Translations under genes and position numbers: made by a program
Notes under the pieces: generated by a model
Databases searched by the model: none
Told to the model about the DNA's origin: nothing
The model's input: only the letters and a program-made list of their open reading frames with translations
Assembly: GCA_963697525.1 (NCBI GenBank)
Contig: OY969087.1
Location: 4,898,001 to 4,962,000 of the forward strand
DNA length: 64,000 nt
Source: Bradymonas sp963697525
GTDB taxonomy: Bacteria > Myxococcota_A > Bradymonadia > Bradymonadales > Bradymonadaceae
Reading direction: 5' to 3'
Shown: positions 62,551 through 64,000 of the stretch, piece by piece
Numbering within the stretch: position 1 is the stretch's first letter
Layout of the letters: each line of letters opens with the position of its first letter

Positions 62551-63550
62551 GGGAGACCTCCGCCAGGTGGTCGAGCCGGTCGTTGAGTTCACCGGTGGCC
62601 AACACCCGAAGCGCCTCGTCGACGCCATCCGACAGCGTCGGCGCGTGCCCGGCCACCCAGGCGATCGCCCCGGCGTTGAGCGCCACGGCGGCGTTATGCG
62701 CCTCGGGCGCGTCGCCGGCCAATAGCGCGCGCAGGTGAGCTGCGTTTTCGGACGGCGCGCCCCCGGACAACTCCGCCAGCGCGTGGCGCTCGAGGCCGGC
62801 GTCCTCCGGGCGAATCTCCAACTCGCGCACGTCCCCGTCGCGCAAAAGCGCCGCGGTCGTGGGCCCGTGGATGGCCAGCTCGTCGAGGCCGCTTCCGTGC
62901 ACCACGAGCGCCCGCTCGCACCCCAAAAGCCGCAGCGTCTCGGCCACCGGCACGCAGAGCGACGGGTCGTATACGCCCATGAGCTGGAACGGCGGGCGGC
63001 TCGGGTTTACCAGTGGCCCGAGCAAGTTGAAGATGGTTCGCGTGCGCAACGAGCGCCGCACCGGCATCGCAAAGCGCACCCCGGCGTGGTACTTCGGCGC
63101 GTACAAAAAGCACATGCCGGCCTCGTCCAGACAGCGCCGCGCGGTCTCTGAAGGGGCGTCCAGGCGCACCCCCAGCGCCTCGAGCACGTCGGCCGAGCCG
63201 CATTTCGACGACACCGAGCGGTTGCCGTGTTTGACCACGGGCAGCCCCATCCCGGCGCAGACGATGGCCACGGCCGTCGAGATATTGACTGTGCCGGCGC
63301 CGTCGCCCCCGGTGCCACAGGTGTCCACGAATGCGTAGTCCGGCCGCGGGAACGCCGCCGCGCCGTCCAACAGCGCCTGGGCGGCCCCGGCGATCTCGAC
63401 CGGCGCCTCGCCCTTGGCCTTGAGCGCCACGACCAGCGCGGTGATTTCGACCTCGGTCAACTCCCCGGCGAGCAGGCGCGCAAATGTCTCGAACGCCTGC
63501 TCGTAGCTCAGGTCGTCGCCGTCACAGAGTCTCTCCAATACTTGTTTCAT
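62540..63550 (-). CDS. trpD: Anthranilate phosphoribosyltransferase
   Basis: The product has 336 residues. It attaches phosphoribosyl from PRPP to anthranilate. FVDTCGTGGDGAGTVNIST, VVKHGNRSVSSKCGSADVLEALG, YAPKYHAG and RTIFNLLGPLVNP are diagnostic. GAGAG lies before the ATG. Confidence 0.96.
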   Translation of the reverse strand: MKQVLERLCDGDDLSYEQAFETFARLLAGELTEVEITALVVALKAKGEAPVEIAGAAQALLDGAAAFPRPDYAFVDTCGTGGDGAGTVNISTAVAIVCAGMGLPVVKHGNRSVSSKCGSADVLEALGVRLDAPSETARRCLDEAGMCFLYAPKYHAGVRFAMPVRRSLRTRTIFNLLGPLVNPSRPPFQLMGVYDPSLCVPVAETLRLLGCERALVVHGSGLDELAIHGPTTAALLRDGDVRELEIRPEDAGLERHALAELSGGAPSENAAHLRALLAGDAPEAHNAAVALNAGAIAWVAGHAPTLSDGVDEALRVLATGELNDRLDHLAEVSHGA

Positions 63551-63612
63551 CGTTCTCTCGTCTCTCGATCGTCGTCATTGAAATCGTGTCGTATCGCGGG
63601 TCCGGCGTCCGT

Positions 63613-64000
63613 TCATTGGGCCTTCGCCCATCGAAGGACGTTGTCGATGAGGCGACCGCCGCGCGGCGTGAGGATCGACTCGGGGTGAAATTGGACGCCG
63701 GCGACCTTGTGAGCGCGGTGCTCGACGGCCATCGCGACGTCGCCAAGCCTGGCGGTGGTGTGCAGCTCGTCGGGAAGGTCGCGGGCGACGAGCGAGTGGT
63801 AGCGGCCGACCGTCAACGGGCGCGGCAGATCCGCGAATAGCCCGGTGGCGTCGTGGTCGATCGCCGACGCCTTGCCGTGAACGGTCTGCGAGTGGCGTCC
63901 GACGCGACCGCCGAACGCCTCCACGATGATCTGATGGCCCAGGCAGATGCCGAAAATGGGCACGCTTGGGGCGCATCGGCGCACCAGGTCGACGCAGCAT
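63613..64000 (-). CDS. trpG: Anthranilate synthase glutaminase component, partial at window edge
   Basis: The C-terminal part of a class I glutamine amidotransferase continues beyond the right edge. The nucleophile Cys lies in FGICLGHQ and the His-Glu pair in GVQFHPESI; HGKASAIDH is typical of TrpG. It supplies ammonia for anthranilate formation. It lies 62 bp before trpD in the operon. The missing N-terminus and presumably trpE should lie outside the window. Confidence 0.9.
   Translation of the reverse strand, partial: CCVDLVRRCAPSVPIFGICLGHQIIVEAFGGRVGRHSQTVHGKASAIDHDATGLFADLPRPLTVGRYHSLVARDLPDELHTTARLGDVAMAVEHRAHKVAGVQFHPESILTPRGGRLIDNVLRWAKAQ

Noticed and set aside
63551..64000. trp leader peptide/attenuator between trpG and trpD
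   Set aside because: The 62-bp trpG-trpD gap has no Trp-codon leader or paired hairpins; any leader would lie upstream of trpE outside the window.

Overview
This is a GC-rich chromosomal segment that is almost entirely coding. It carries single-copy housekeeping operons (rimP-nusA-ylxR-infB-rbfA, hemACD, trp, dapAB, glnB-glnA, prmA-rsmE), so it is core genome and not a plasmid or phage. Protein content points to a delta-proteobacterial/Myxococcota-like bacterium, possibly Bradymonadales. The reasons are an ElbD-like ether-lipid enzyme known from myxobacteria, large lipoproteins, a pseudokinase-PP2C fusion, two-component genes, and strongly acidic low-complexity tails on NusA and IF-2. That placement is an inference; no rRNA gene is present and I see no tRNA gene.

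Layout. 0.4-3.6 kb: a bacterial pentatricopeptide (PPR) protein with 23 near-identical 35-residue repeats. 3.8-7.0 kb: a NarL-type response regulator followed by two sister sensor kinases. 7.0-12.0 kb, minus strand: two envelope proteins, a hybrid histidine kinase with an in-frame TGA just after its best start site, and a small membrane protein. 12.1-20.7 kb: a probable lipid operon of HAD-IB phosphatase, LarA-like (DUF2088) protein, a 1615-residue reductase/AMP-ligase/ACP/PlsC/SCP2 fusion resembling myxobacterial ElbD, and an extended SDR. 20.7-27.5 kb, minus strand: zinc-ribbon/pseudokinase/PP2C protein, a large lipoprotein, two TPR proteins (one LcrH/SycD-like) and a putative secreted protein. 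28.1-40.5 kb: UvrD-type helicase, dapA-dapB, enoyl-CoA hydratase, prmA-rsmE-RDD, glnB-glnA, a lipoprotein, trxB and an NhaP-type antiporter. 40.5-52.0 kb, minus strand: rimP-nusA-ylxR-infB-rbfA-nrnA-truB, followed in the same direction by terC and tex. 52.5-57.2 kb: nitrilase-family amidase, a hemX/ccsA-like gene, hemA, hemC, hemD. 57.2-58.1 kb: a RES-Xre toxin-antitoxin pair. 58.2-59.1 kb: a DUF5996 protein. 59.2-64.0 kb, minus strand: trpG(partial)-trpD-trpCF-trpB-trpA.

The strongest candidate for something undescribed is the PPR protein. Reading residues 5 and 35 of each repeat with the published plant PPR code gives a predicted RNA target whose only four G positions fall in the pattern GGAGG, the Shine-Dalgarno core, followed by YAAUAU and a further purine-type repeat. 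This suggests, but does not show, a repeat protein that recognises ribosome-binding sites. Secondary candidates are the ElbD/LarA lipid cluster with a TetR-type operator, the LcrH-like chaperone pair, a PII protein lacking Gln39, the interrupted hybrid kinase, and several hairpin or tandem repeats between genes.
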